Shown: positions 1 through 8,800 of the stretch, piece by piece
Layout of the letters: every line of letters starts with the position of its first letter
Numbering within the stretch: the stretch's first letter is position 1
Assembly (NCBI GenBank): GCA_903907865.1
Contig: CAIVPR010000134.1
Coordinates: forward strand, 1 to 51,127
Source of the DNA: an uncultured Acidobacteriia bacterium
Lineage (GTDB): Bacteria; Acidobacteriota; Terriglobia; Bryobacterales; Bryobacteraceae
Direction: 5' to 3'
Length of the DNA: 51,127 nt
Position numbers and translations under genes: made by a program
Notes under the pieces: model-generated
Told to the model about the DNA's origin: nothing
Database searches by the model: none
The model's input: only the letters and a program-made list of their open reading frames with translations

Positions 1-413
1 AGTTGTACAATCGGATTGCCTGGTCGGAGGGTAGGGCAACGCAGGGATGCGACCCGAGCGCCGACCGGGGCCGGAGTGGACGGCGGCTCCCAAGCCGCCC
101 CCCTTCAACCCCTCACACCCACACGAAATAGCGAGGAGGCAAAATCCCCGGTGGCCATTCGCGGTCAGGTGACCGTCCATTAGCGATCGGCCCGCAGGCT
201 CTCTGGCTCGTGGCCAAGACCAAATTTGCCCGCAAGCTCAACGATTCGTGGATCGCTGGCGCATTCATATATTGGAACGACGGCATGGAAGGAGTGGTTC
301 TGTATGTGCACAACGATAGCCGCTCCTAGCCTGTGACTGGCTACCTGTTGCTCCTTGTGGGGTGACGCACGAGGTTCTCCCGCTAGCCAGGGGAGTGGGT
401 AAGAAAAGGACTG
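1..413. other. Left-edge region without a convincing gene
   Basis: No complete gene can be supported here. The sequence is GC-rich with C- and G-runs near 100-110. The only coding-like signal is a plus-strand frame that is open from about 130 and stops at 327-329; see the separate low-confidence entry. No promoter for the downstream kinase gene is evident. Confidence 0.5.
210..329 (+). CDS. Possible small ORF or gene fragment (39 aa)
   Basis: A GTG at 210 opens a frame ending in TAG at 327-329. The peptide has a natural-looking mix (FARKLNDSW, AFIYWNDGMEG, VVLYVHNDS). The frame remains open about 80 bases further upstream with no ATG and no Shine-Dalgarno sequence. It may be the C-terminal scrap of a lost gene. 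I recognise no family, and it could be chance. Confidence 0.2.
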   Translation: MAKTKFARKLNDSWIAGAFIYWNDGMEGVVLYVHNDSRS

Positions 414-1295
414 GTGCACATTCGCATGAAACTCGATTCAAGATCTTTCCGTGTACAGCCCGGAGAAGATATCAAGCTCGCGAAGTGCCCGACGGTCGTG
501 AAGCCTTTTTGCAAGTCGCAGAAAGCCTATCAAAGACTCCTACAAGAACATGTCGATGAACTGAGTTCCCTGCAGCGCCTCTACTATGCGTCGAATCGGT
601 ATTCGCTGTTACTGATTTTTCAAGGCATGGACGCTGCGGGCAAGGATGGCGCAATCCGGCACGTGATGTCCGGCGTCAATCCGCAAGGCTGCGAGGTCTT
701 CAGTTTCAAACAGCCGAGCGCGGACGAGCTACAACACGATTTTCTCTGGCGCTCGACAACCCGCCTGCCCGAACGCGGGCGGATCGGCATCTTCAATCGT
801 TCCTACTATGAGGAAGTTCTGGTCGTGCGGGTACATCCGGAAATTCTTCGCGGTCAAGGTCTTCCGGATGAGTTGCTCAACGAGGAAACCATCTGGGAGA
901 AGAGATATCGCTCCATCGTCGACCTAGAAAGTCATCTTTACCGGAACGGAACGCACACCATTAAGATCTTCCTCCATTTGTCCGAGGAGGAGCAGAGAAA
1001 GCGGTTCTTGGATCGAATTGATGATCCGGAAAAGAACTGGAAACTCAGCTTCGCGGACATTCATGAGAGGAAATACTGGCCAGCTTACATGGCCGCTTAT
1101 GAGGAGTGCCTGAACGCGACGAGTACCGATCATGCGCCTTGGTTCATCGTTCCTGCCGACGACAAGGAGAATGCCCGGCTGATTGTCTCCCAGATTGTCC
1201 TTGATGCGTTCAACAAGCTTCAGATGGCATATCCAAAGACGACTGAGAAACATCGGCAGGAGTTGAAAGCCATCCGCAAGCTGTTGACAAAGTAG
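414..1295 (+). CDS. ppk2: PPK2-family polyphosphate kinase (polyphosphate:nucleotide phosphotransferase)
   Basis: Cytosolic enzyme that moves phosphate between inorganic polyphosphate and nucleotides (AMP/ADP/ATP or guanylate equivalents). A P-loop (GMDAAGKDG) lies near residues 68-76, followed by NPQG and the [16 protein letters not shown] block that carries the Walker B/lid region; DDPEKNWK and the C-terminal APWFIVPAD segment also fit. At 293 residues it is the normal length of a one-domain PPK2. The layout resembles the class III type that can phosphorylate both AMP and ADP, but subclass is inferred. Two starts are possible: GTG at 414, three bases after an AAGGA, or ATG at 426, about 15 bases from it. 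It stands alone, with tRNA-Arg convergent downstream. Confidence 0.93.
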   Translation: MHIRMKLDSRSFRVQPGEDIKLAKCPTVVKPFCKSQKAYQRLLQEHVDELSSLQRLYYASNRYSLLLIFQGMDAAGKDGAIRHVMSGVNPQGCEVFSFKQPSADELQHDFLWRSTTRLPERGRIGIFNRSYYEEVLVVRVHPEILRGQGLPDELLNEETIWEKRYRSIVDLESHLYRNGTHTIKIFLHLSEEEQRKRFLDRIDDPEKNWKLSFADIHERKYWPAYMAAYEECLNATSTDHAPWFIVPADDKENARLIVSQIVLDAFNKLQMAYPKTTEKHRQELKAIRKLLTK

Positions 1296-1419
1296 AAGTC
1301 CACGGAGGGGTTCTGAAGAGAACACCGGGATCAAGGACCGTCTACACTGAAGAAGGGAACAGGGTGGGCACAATTCCGGGCACAGTGCCGAAAATTGGTT
1401 CAAGGAAGCGAGTGGTTCG

Positions 1420-1436
1420 AGGGGCGTGAAGCCCCT
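1420..1436. terminator. Hairpin downstream of tRNA-Arg
   Basis: AGGGGC (1420-1425) and GCCCCT (1431-1436) form a perfect 6-bp stem with a GTGAA loop. It lies 19 bases past the 3' end of the minus-strand tRNA. No T-run follows on either strand, so it may be a processing or factor-dependent end rather than an intrinsic terminator. Confidence 0.3.
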
Positions 1437-1454
1437 GAAAGGAAAGGATTTGGG

Positions 1455-1531
<77 letters not shown>

Positions 1532-1588
1532 GCAACACTTTCAGTATAGCGCACCACCCCTCGTTTCGAAACAGGACTGCAACGGAGA

Positions 1589-1963
1589 ATGGTTCTAGCC
1601 ATGTCCTCCTTCCATCTGACTGAAAAATTTGCCCTCTTCCATGAACACTGGCGGCCCAAAGTGGTGGCGCGCCTCAATGGCCAGGAGGTCAAACTGATCA
1701 AGGTCCAAGGGGTTTTTCCATGGCACACCCATGCCACCGAGGACGAAATGTTCCTTGTGTGGCGGGGCCAGTTCCGGGTTGAGTTCCGCGACCGGGTGGA
1801 ATGCCTCGGGCCCGGCGGCATGATCGTGGTCCCTGCCGGAGTGGAGCACCGCACTGCGGCCGACGAGGAGGCCGAGGTGCTCTGCTTCGAGCCCGCCGGG
1901 GTCCGCAATACGGGCGATGTCGAGGATGCGGAATTCACCGCCCCAACGGGTATTTCCCTGTGA
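1589..1963 (+). CDS. Cupin-domain protein
   Basis: A small single-domain cupin of about 120 residues. Motif 1 is visible as PWHTHATEDEMFLVWRG (metal-binding His, His, Glu) and motif 2 as PGGMIVVPAGVEHRT (His). Proteins of this type are metal-binding beta-barrels of undefined substrate, often annotated as cupin 2 or mannose-6-phosphate isomerase-like. ATG 1589 has GGAG just upstream at short spacing; ATG 1601 begins the segment (MSSFHLTEKF) that looks like the usual family start. Its stop overlaps the next gene's GTG in a GTGA, so the two are translationally coupled. Confidence 0.88.
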   Translation: MVLAMSSFHLTEKFALFHEHWRPKVVARLNGQEVKLIKVQGVFPWHTHATEDEMFLVWRGQFRVEFRDRVECLGPGGMIVVPAGVEHRTAADEEAEVLCFEPAGVRNTGDVEDAEFTAPTGISL

Positions 1964-2913
1964 GGCGCGCGGCCCTGCTGGCGATCTTATGTCTGACGGG
2001 CTGCACATCGAACAACCCCCGCGACCGCGCCATCCGCAAGGCCCTCGACTTCATCGACCGGTCCGCCTCCGACCCGCGCAACTTTGCCGATTACGGGGCG
2101 GACTACCTGTTCTGCTTCTACACAACCGCCGCGTCGACCGCCGACCCGGAACTCCGCGATGCCGCCGCCCGCATCGGAAGGAAACACGCCAAACGCTGGG
2201 CTGCGACCAAGATGGTCGTCACGCCGAATGCGTCGGCCGACGAGGTGGGCGACATGGTGGAAGGTTGGTACGCGGCCTCCCGTTTGGGACAGGACGACAG
2301 CCGCATCAAGCCGGTGCTGCGGGATGCCGCCGCACGCTTCGCGCCTGTCGATTTCCTGCTCTTTGACCCCGCCAAGGAGCCGCCGCCGTCGGATCGCAAG
2401 GCATCGAAATACAGCATCTGGCTGGACGCCCTGATCGCAACATACATGGGCGAACAGTACGGGATCCCCTTGGGCGGGTCGTACAGCGACGTGTTGAAAT
2501 GGCTGCCCCTAATGCGTCCCTATCCGCCGACCGGCCAAGGCACGTACATCAACCAGTTCTACGACGTGACGTACGCCATCACCCACCTTGTGTACACGCA
2601 GAACGACTATGGGGTGTACGCGGTTCCGCGGGTCGGATTCGGGCCCGAGTTCGAATACCTGCACCGGAATCTGGCGCTGGCCGTCGAGTCGCTGCACGAT
2701 CCAGAAACTGTTGGCGAATTCCTGGATAGCCTGAAGGCGTTCGGGTTGGGCGACGACGACCCGGCCATTCGCAAGGGGACGCAGTATCTGCTCGAAACCC
2801 AGCAACCGGACGGAAGTTGGACGCCCCCGGATGTGGCGGACGCCTACACCCGGTACCACTCGGCGTGGACGGGCATGGGCGGACTGCAACAGAGCCGGTG
2901 GTTGGACCGATAG
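1960..2913 (+). CDS. Predicted lipoprotein with a QW-like repeat (317 aa)
   Basis: The start was set at GTG 1960 because it overlaps the cupin stop (GTGA) and yields a lipoprotein signal peptide with lipobox LTGC near residue 17. Upstream extension in the same frame would bury the signal inside the cupin gene. The mature protein is helical. Near its C-terminus it has YLLETQQPDGSW, resembling the QW repeat of squalene-hopene-cyclase/prenyltransferase alpha-alpha barrels, in a repeat-like helical context. No catalytic Asp-rich motif is visible. Function unknown; an envelope-anchored alpha-toroid binding protein is an inference. It converges on the next minus gene with one base between stops. 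Confidence 0.8.
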   Translation: MRRAALLAILCLTGCTSNNPRDRAIRKALDFIDRSASDPRNFADYGADYLFCFYTTAASTADPELRDAAARIGRKHAKRWAATKMVVTPNASADEVGDMVEGWYAASRLGQDDSRIKPVLRDAAARFAPVDFLLFDPAKEPPPSDRKASKYSIWLDALIATYMGEQYGIPLGGSYSDVLKWLPLMRPYPPTGQGTYINQFYDVTYAITHLVYTQNDYGVYAVPRVGFGPEFEYLHRNLALAVESLHDPETVGEFLDSLKAFGLGDDDPAIRKGTQYLLETQQPDGSWTPPDVADAYTRYHSAWTGMGGLQQSRWLDR

Positions 2914-2914
2914 G

Positions 2915-5305
2915 CTATTTGCCCGGCGTCAGGACGATCCGCAATTCCGTGGCCTTTTCGATGGCGGCCCGGGTGTAGAGCAGTGGGAAATAGTCGCCCT
3001 TCAACCACTTCCCGGCGAGGTCCGAATAATGCGCGCTCCCGGAATCGCCAGACTGGCCGGGGAAATTCACCGCCCGCGAGTTGTCCCAATTACCCACGTC
3101 GATCACCATGCGGAACGACGGGCCATTGCTCAGCTGGAAATCCGCCGCCCGGTAGCTGGACTGGTTGGGCGTAAACGGATCGCCGCCCACGGGGAAAGGC
3201 CCCGGTTGGAGCCTCGCCCGAACGTCGGCCGGGACCGCGTCGGCCAGAACGTTGCGAGGCAGGGATTGGTGCAACTTGCCCCATTGCCATTTCGAGGGGT
3301 CCAAGCCGGCCAGTTTTTCCATGCCCATGTAGGCGATTCCGAGGGTATCGAGCAGCAACCGGTCCCGATCCGCCGCGGAAAACCCGCCCGACGGGTGTTC
3401 CAAGCGGTCAAGCATGACCGCGACATCCGTGGTCGCTATGGCCGACGCGGCATTCACCGGCAGCACGGCCGCGCGGAATCCCGGCTCCAGATACTTTGAC
3501 AGCCACACCTCCATCAGCGCCGCCTGCGGGGATTCGGGGGACTCTCCCGCGTTCCAGCCCTTCAAAAGACCCAGGGCCGCCGTTACCTTGGGGTCCTTCG
3601 ACGACAGTTTGGCCAGCAGGGCGACCAACCGTCGGGCCGGAATCGAAATCACATCATTCTGCAGCCGCATCGAATCCTCAAGGGACACCTTCGGCGTCGA
3701 TTTGAGGACCTCGTCGATACGCTCGTGGCGCGAGGGATTGGTCCATTCGAAACCCAGCTTCCGCTCCTTGTATGGGTAATCCGGGGGCAGATGTAGCTCG
3801 TTCGAGGTCGTGATGTAGCCCGCAGACGGGTTGTAAACGGACGGCAACTTGTCACCCGCCCAGAACCCCGCCCACTCGTACCGTCCGTCGCCCGGCACCG
3901 GCAACAGGCCGTCCCAGTTGGGGCGGATCGGGGCCAGACCGCCGGGGACCCAGCCGATGTTGCCTTTGACGTCGGCAAAGACCTGATTCTCACTGGGCGC
4001 GCCCCAGTGGAGCATGGCCTTCTGGAAATCGGCAAAGGTCCGGGCACGCATGTAGGCGACGCTGCCGAAATACGGCGACATCCCGGGCTCCAGCCAGCAG
4101 GAACGGACGGCGTAGGCGCGGTGCTTTGCGGCATCGGTGTAGATCACGGGCCCGTGACGGGTGAACAGCAGTTCTACGGTTTCGGTGCCGCCGCCCTTGA
4201 CCGGAACGGTCTCGCGGACCACGCGCAGGGCCTCCCAGCCGCCCTTGTAGCGGTATTCGAGCGGGTTGGCGGGATTCAGTTCGTAGACGTAGAGGTCCTC
4301 CTGGTCGAGGTTGAAGATGGTCAGGCCGAATGCGGCGGTGCCGTTGTGGCCCATGGAGATGCCGGGAAGGGCGGGCTCCCCTGCCCCGATGAGGTCCATG
4401 CCGGGGGCGCTGACGTGGGTGATGTAGCGGAGGCTGGGCGTGGTGTAGGCGCGGTGGGGGTCGCCCGCCAGGATGGGGCGGCCGGTGGAGGATTTCGAAG
4501 GCGCGATGGTCCAGTTGTTGCTGCCCTCGGCGGCGTCGCGCTCGTCGCGGGGATCGATGTCGCTGGCGATCTGGACGGAATCCTTCACAATGCGGACGTC
4601 CTGGGTGGCGAGCGTGAAGACGCGGAGGAGGTTGGCGGGCAGGCAGGGATCGAGGCCTTCGGGGACCTTGGTTTCCCAGGCGGGCTGTAGGCCGGAGCGG
4701 ATTTGGTCGTATTTGGGGCCGTTGACGGGGTCGGTGGCGCAGACGGTGCGGGCGCGAGCGACCTCGCTTGACAGATTGCGGGTCAGTCCGTGGCTGCGGA
4801 TGCGGACGACGTCGGCTGCGTCCCAGCGGGAAGGCTGGTAGCCGAGGAGCTTGAACTCAAGGGGCAGCTTGTCGGGGTTGGTTCCCAGCCAGGCGACGTA
4901 GGCGTTGATCCCGGCGGCGAAATTGATCGCGATGCGCTTGGCGTCCGGGCCGTAGGATGCCCATTCCCTGTCCATGTCGCCGCGATAGAGGAAGAGGCGG
5001 GTGGCGCGGTCCTGGTCCAGATACTGCTTGCCGAGGACTTCGGACAGCGACCCGAGGCCGCGGCGGCGCCACAGGTCGATCTGGAAGAGGCGGTCGCGGG
5101 CAGCATTGAAGCCTTGGACGAAGAAGGCGTCGTCGGTGTTGGCCGCGTAGATGTGGGGGACGCCCCAGGTGTCGACGAGGATTTCGGCTGGTTTCTGCAG
5201 ACCGGGGACTCGGATCGTGACCGTGTTCGCGGTCTCGGCGGGCGCCTCGGCGGGAGTAAGCGAGGCAAGAACGAGTACCGTGGACAACCGTGTGTTCTTC
5301 AGCAT
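2915..5305 (-). CDS. Penicillin-acylase-family (S45) N-terminal nucleophile hydrolase
   Basis: Secreted or periplasmic amidase of the penicillin acylase/acyl-homoserine-lactone acylase family. Such proteins are cut autocatalytically into alpha and beta chains. ATG 5305 gives a signal peptide (LSTVLVLASLTPAEA) and has GGGAA 8 bases upstream; ATG 5320 is an alternative. The alpha-chain region shows DTWGVPHIYA and QGFNAARDRLFQIDLWRR. The beta chain should begin at Ser 262 or so in EGSNNWTIAPSKS, the expected nucleophile context. GDPHR and SMGHNGTAAFGLT follow in the normal order. Length about 796 residues is typical. The substrate (beta-lactam, acyl-homoserine lactone, or another acyl amide) cannot be told from sequence. 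Confidence 0.92.
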   Translation of the reverse strand: MLKNTRLSTVLVLASLTPAEAPAETANTVTIRVPGLQKPAEILVDTWGVPHIYAANTDDAFFVQGFNAARDRLFQIDLWRRRGLGSLSEVLGKQYLDQDRATRLFLYRGDMDREWASYGPDAKRIAINFAAGINAYVAWLGTNPDKLPLEFKLLGYQPSRWDAADVVRIRSHGLTRNLSSEVARARTVCATDPVNGPKYDQIRSGLQPAWETKVPEGLDPCLPANLLRVFTLATQDVRIVKDSVQIASDIDPRDERDAAEGSNNWTIAPSKSSTGRPILAGDPHRAYTTPSLRYITHVSAPGMDLIGAGEPALPGISMGHNGTAAFGLTIFNLDQEDLYVYELNPANPLEYRYKGGWEALRVVRETVPVKGGGTETVELLFTRHGPVIYTDAAKHRAYAVRSCWLEPGMSPYFGSVAYMRARTFADFQKAMLHWGAPSENQVFADVKGNIGWVPGGLAPIRPNWDGLLPVPGDGRYEWAGFWAGDKLPSVYNPSAGYITTSNELHLPPDYPYKERKLGFEWTNPSRHERIDEVLKSTPKVSLEDSMRLQNDVISIPARRLVALLAKLSSKDPKVTAALGLLKGWNAGESPESPQAALMEVWLSKYLEPGFRAAVLPVNAASAIATTDVAVMLDRLEHPSGGFSAADRDRLLLDTLGIAYMGMEKLAGLDPSKWQWGKLHQSLPRNVLADAVPADVRARLQPGPFPVGGDPFTPNQSSYRAADFQLSNGPSFRMVIDVGNWDNSRAVNFPGQSGDSGSAHYSDLAGKWLKGDYFPLLYTRAAIEKATELRIVLTPGK

Positions 5306-5473
5306 GGGGCTAGTTCCCATGGTAATCCCGTACAGCGAAGTGACCGCTGGACGCCGCTTACGGCCAATCCGGTCACCGGGTTGGGCGGGTGCCAAGAATC
5401 GGGGAAGGCCTCATCATCGCGCCAAACACCGAAAACACGGCCCTGGTGGCCCAAGTGCTCGGTGTGGATCGCA

Positions 5474-7402
5474 ATGTCACCAATCAAGCATCTTCTACGG
5501 GCTTCCATCCTCTGCCTGCCCGTCCTCTTATCCGGCCAGACGATTTCCTTTCTGTCACCGGTTGCGGCATTCCTCGGCGGTGCCTCCCACGGAGCGGCCC
5601 TTTGCGGCTCCTGCCTGGCGGTAGCCGACTTCAACGGCGACGGAAAGATGGACATCGTCTACACCGGCACCGTGCTCAGTCCCGTCGCGGGCATCCTCCT
5701 CGGCAACGGCGACGGCACTTTCCACAACGGCGTCACATTCCCTTCCGGAACATTTGACCCTCCGATGCCCGTGACAGTTGGCGACTTCAACGGCGACGGC
5801 AAACCCGACCTGGTGTTCCTCGGCAATACCGCCAAGGTCTTCCTAGGCCGCGGAGACGGCACATTCAGCGGCCCTTTCGCGGTCCCGGGCTGCAACAACT
5901 TCCTGAATCGCGGCGATGGCACGCCGGACTATGTCGGCGTCGTGTCGGTGGCCGATATTAACAAGGATGGCAAGCAGGATTTGATCTGCGGCCCCGCGGT
6001 CTTCCTGAGCACAGGCGACGGGACGTTTACGTCCGGGACCATACTTCCAGCCGACGCACTGCTGGCTGCCGACTTCAACCGTGACGGTACCCCGGACCTC
6101 CTGCTCCTGTCGGCGCAAGGCCTTTTCAGCATGGCCCTCGGCCGCGGCGACGGCACGTTTGCGGTCGGATTGCCGATCAACAATCTCTTCAGCTTCAAGA
6201 CCCCGAATCCGGGCGAGTACTACGCCGCTGTTCGCACAGCCGACTTCAACAACGATGGCTTTGCCGATATCGTTGGGGCATCCAAGGACGGCACCACGCT
6301 GGTTGTGCTGCCGGGCAAAGGCGACGGCACTTTCGGAACCCCGGTAGCGACCGTTGGCATGTTCGGCACTGTCGTTCCGAGCCAGATCATGGCACTGGGC
6401 GATTTCAACCACGACGGCTCCATCGGACTTGTCGCCGGTGATGCCATTCTGGCGGGCAACGGCGATGGAACGTTCCGCTTCCCCGTCTTCGTCGGGGTCG
6501 CGACCGAGCCGTGCGATCTCAACGCTGCGGTGACAGGCGCCCTCGCCTGCGACTACACACATACGGCAGCCGCAATTGGAGACTTCAATGGCGACGGCAA
6601 GATGGACCTCGTCTCCGGATACATCGTTGGCAGCGCGAACAACAACAGGCAGGCATCGATCTCAGTGATGCTCAACAGCGGTGCGGGCAACGGGTTCACG
6701 GCGGCGGGTGTTTCGGCTGCGAGTTGGACTTGGCCAGTGGGCCCGTCCTCGATGGTGTCAGCGTTTGGCACCAACATGTCGTTGCTGACCGCGTCCGCGA
6801 GCGGCAACGCGACGACCACCACGCTTGGCGGCATCAGGGTACACATCCGGGACCGCAGCCATCCGGGTGACCGCTTGGCGCAGTTGTACTTTGTGTCGCC
6901 GACCCAGATCAACTATGTGATGGATTCCTTTGACAACTTCGCGTGGGTGAGCATCGAGCGCGTCGGATCGCCTTACGTGCCGCAGGGCATGGGCGTGCCG
7001 GTTCGGTACATCGCCGCGGGATTGTTCGGGGTGAACGGGTTTGCCGCCGCAACGGCCTTCCAAGACACACCCACTGGTCGCGTGACGATTCCGGTCACGA
7101 GCTGTGGCAGCACACAGTGCATTTCACTGCCGATCAAACTCACGGGCGCGCCTGTGTATTTGAGCCTTTACGGAACCGGTTTCGATTTGGCTACCGCGAC
7201 GGGCTCCACGTGTTCGATTGCCGGAAAGACCTTTCCCGCGATGTTCGTTGGTCCCCAAGGAACCGTCTTTGGACTCGACCAGATCAACGTGCTCCTGCCG
7301 AATTCACTGGGCGGCTCGGGAATCACGTCGGTCAACTGCTCGGTGGCCTACGGTGGCACCCAGCAGACGGTGACCAATACCGTCAAGGTGCTGATCCAGT
7401 AG
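5474..7402 (+). CDS. Secreted FG-GAP/VCBS repeat protein with Solibacter-type C-terminal domain
   Basis: A signal peptide (HLLRASILCLPVLLSGQ) is followed by about seven FG-GAP/VCBS repeats between residues 52 and 380, each with a Ca-binding-like loop such as ADFNGDGKMD, GDFNGDGKPD, ADINKDGKQD or ADFNNDGFAD. These should fold as a beta-propeller. From about residue 410 to the end is a domain with NMSLLTAS, YFVSPTQINYVMDSF, YLSLYGTGFD and LDQINVLLP. This matches the pattern of TIGR03437, a C-terminal domain named for Solibacter. The frame is open far upstream, but that part is antisense to the acylase, so ATG 5474 was chosen; its Shine-Dalgarno is weak. An extracellular adhesion or polymer-binding role is inferred. 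Confidence 0.88.
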   Translation: MSPIKHLLRASILCLPVLLSGQTISFLSPVAAFLGGASHGAALCGSCLAVADFNGDGKMDIVYTGTVLSPVAGILLGNGDGTFHNGVTFPSGTFDPPMPVTVGDFNGDGKPDLVFLGNTAKVFLGRGDGTFSGPFAVPGCNNFLNRGDGTPDYVGVVSVADINKDGKQDLICGPAVFLSTGDGTFTSGTILPADALLAADFNRDGTPDLLLLSAQGLFSMALGRGDGTFAVGLPINNLFSFKTPNPGEYYAAVRTADFNNDGFADIVGASKDGTTLVVLPGKGDGTFGTPVATVGMFGTVVPSQIMALGDFNHDGSIGLVAGDAILAGNGDGTFRFPVFVGVATEPCDLNAAVTGALACDYTHTAAAIGDFNGDGKMDLVSGYIVGSANNNRQASISVMLNSGAGNGFTAAGVSAASWTWPVGPSSMVSAFGTNMSLLTASASGNATTTTLGGIRVHIRDRSHPGDRLAQLYFVSPTQINYVMDSFDNFAWVSIERVGSPYVPQGMGVPVRYIAAGLFGVNGFAAATAFQDTPTGRVTIPVTSCGSTQCISLPIKLTGAPVYLSLYGTGFDLATATGSTCSIAGKTFPAMFVGPQGTVFGLDQINVLLPNSLGGSGITSVNCSVAYGGTQQTVTNTVKVLIQ

Positions 7403-7409
7403 GGATTGG

Positions 7410-8798
7410 CTATCGCCTAACTCCGCGGCCGGGGAACACTCCGGTGCGCAACTGGCCGCCGGAGACTACCGGAACTCCGTTCACCACCACGTACGGGATC
7501 CCCTCGGCATACTTCGAGGGGGTGTCGTACGTGGCTTGGTCGGCTACCTTCTCGGGGTCGAATACCGTGATATCGGCGTCGGCCCCAACTTTGATCCGCC
7601 CCTTCGAAGGAACGCCGAGCCTGTTGGCGGGTAGCAGCGTCATCCTGCGGAGGGCTTCCATCATCGGCAGCGCTTTCTGCTCGCGGACGTAACGGCCCAG
7701 CACCCGCGAATAGGTTCCGGCGGCGCGGGGGTGGCCCTTTCCGTCCACCAACCAGCCATCGCTGGCCACCATCACCCCGGGATGGGACAGCGCCAGGCGC
7801 ACCATGTCCTCCGGGATGCTGTGGATCACGACGGGCCCGCCCTCGGCCCGGTACTTCTTGAAGGTCGCCTCGGTGAGGCGCTCGCCGGTGGCCACCCATT
7901 GCAGGTCCCCATAGGAAACCCCGATGCGCTCCTGCCAGCCGGTGTCGAAAATCGCCGATTCGAGTTGCGTCATCCCCGCCGTGTAGGGGTAGCACTCGGT
8001 GGTGACATCCAAGCCCCGCTTCCCTGCCCCGTCAACCATCTCCAGCGCTAGTTTCGTCTGGCGAAACGCCATCGACGTGATGTGGACAATGTGCAGCGGT
8101 GCGCCGGTAACCGCCGCGTCGGCGATTACCTCCTGCATGGAATCCACCACGCCCGGCTCGACCGGCCCCGGATTGCGCATGTGGACGTAGACAGGGGTCT
8201 TTTTCTCGCCTGCCAAGCCGAAAAGGCCCAGGATCTCCTCGCGGGTGACCTTGGGGAAATAGGCGATGCCCATTCCGACGCCCAGCGCGCCCTGTTCGAG
8301 CCCCTCGCGGACATGAGCCAAGATTTCACGCTCCTCGGCGGCGGTGGAGACGCGGTTGACCGAGTTGTCGCGGGGCAGGAAGGTCCCGGTATCCTTCATC
8401 ACGGCCATACGGGCAGGAATGTGGCCGGAAGTCGCTCCGAAATTGATCAGCGCCTTTCCTTCCCTCGCCTGGTACCAAGGGTTGACCGGCCAGACGCCGA
8501 CCTCCATCTCCAAGGCCGTCGTAACGCCGTCACGGGCCTTGAAGCGGTAGTTGGCGTCGTCCTGGCCGTGGGAGTGGAGGTCGATGAAGCCGGGTGCGAC
8601 CACCATGCCCTTGGCGTCGATCGTCTCCTTGCCCTTCAGCGGCTTGGCCGAAACGGCTTTGATTTTTCCGCCCGTGACGCCGACGTTGCGGACAGCGTCG
8701 AGCCCGGATTCCGGGTCGATGACGCGGCCGTTGGCGATGACGAGGTCGTATTGGGCCAATGCTGGGAGGGCCGCTACGAGGAGAAGGAATGCTTTCAT
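7410..8798 (-). CDS. N-acyl-D-amino-acid deacylase-type amidohydrolase (D-aminoacylase family)
   Basis: Exported metal-dependent amidohydrolase of 462 residues. A signal peptide (KAFLLLVAALPALAQ) precedes the small beta-sandwich start YDLVIANGRVIDPESGLD. The TIM-barrel metal site begins with APGFIDLHSHGQDD; EMEVG, YVHMRNPG, HIVHITSM and MVASDGWLVDG follow in the order seen in D-aminoacylases. The C-terminus returns to the sandwich (VGADADITVFDPEKVAD). The usual reaction is release of D-amino acids from N-acyl-D-amino acids, although dihydroorotase-like or dipeptide substrates are possible. It starts two bases after the esterase/SMP-30 stop, so it is the last gene of a three-gene operon. Confidence 0.9.
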   Translation of the reverse strand: MKAFLLLVAALPALAQYDLVIANGRVIDPESGLDAVRNVGVTGGKIKAVSAKPLKGKETIDAKGMVVAPGFIDLHSHGQDDANYRFKARDGVTTALEMEVGVWPVNPWYQAREGKALINFGATSGHIPARMAVMKDTGTFLPRDNSVNRVSTAAEEREILAHVREGLEQGALGVGMGIAYFPKVTREEILGLFGLAGEKKTPVYVHMRNPGPVEPGVVDSMQEVIADAAVTGAPLHIVHITSMAFRQTKLALEMVDGAGKRGLDVTTECYPYTAGMTQLESAIFDTGWQERIGVSYGDLQWVATGERLTEATFKKYRAEGGPVVIHSIPEDMVRLALSHPGVMVASDGWLVDGKGHPRAAGTYSRVLGRYVREQKALPMMEALRRMTLLPANRLGVPSKGRIKVGADADITVFDPEKVADQATYDTPSKYAEGIPYVVVNGVPVVSGGQLRTGVFPGRGVRR

Positions 8799-8800
8799 AT

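Noticed and set aside
4790-5473. Upstream extension of the FG-GAP protein
   Set aside because: This part overlaps the acylase antisense and puts the signal peptide in the middle of the protein.
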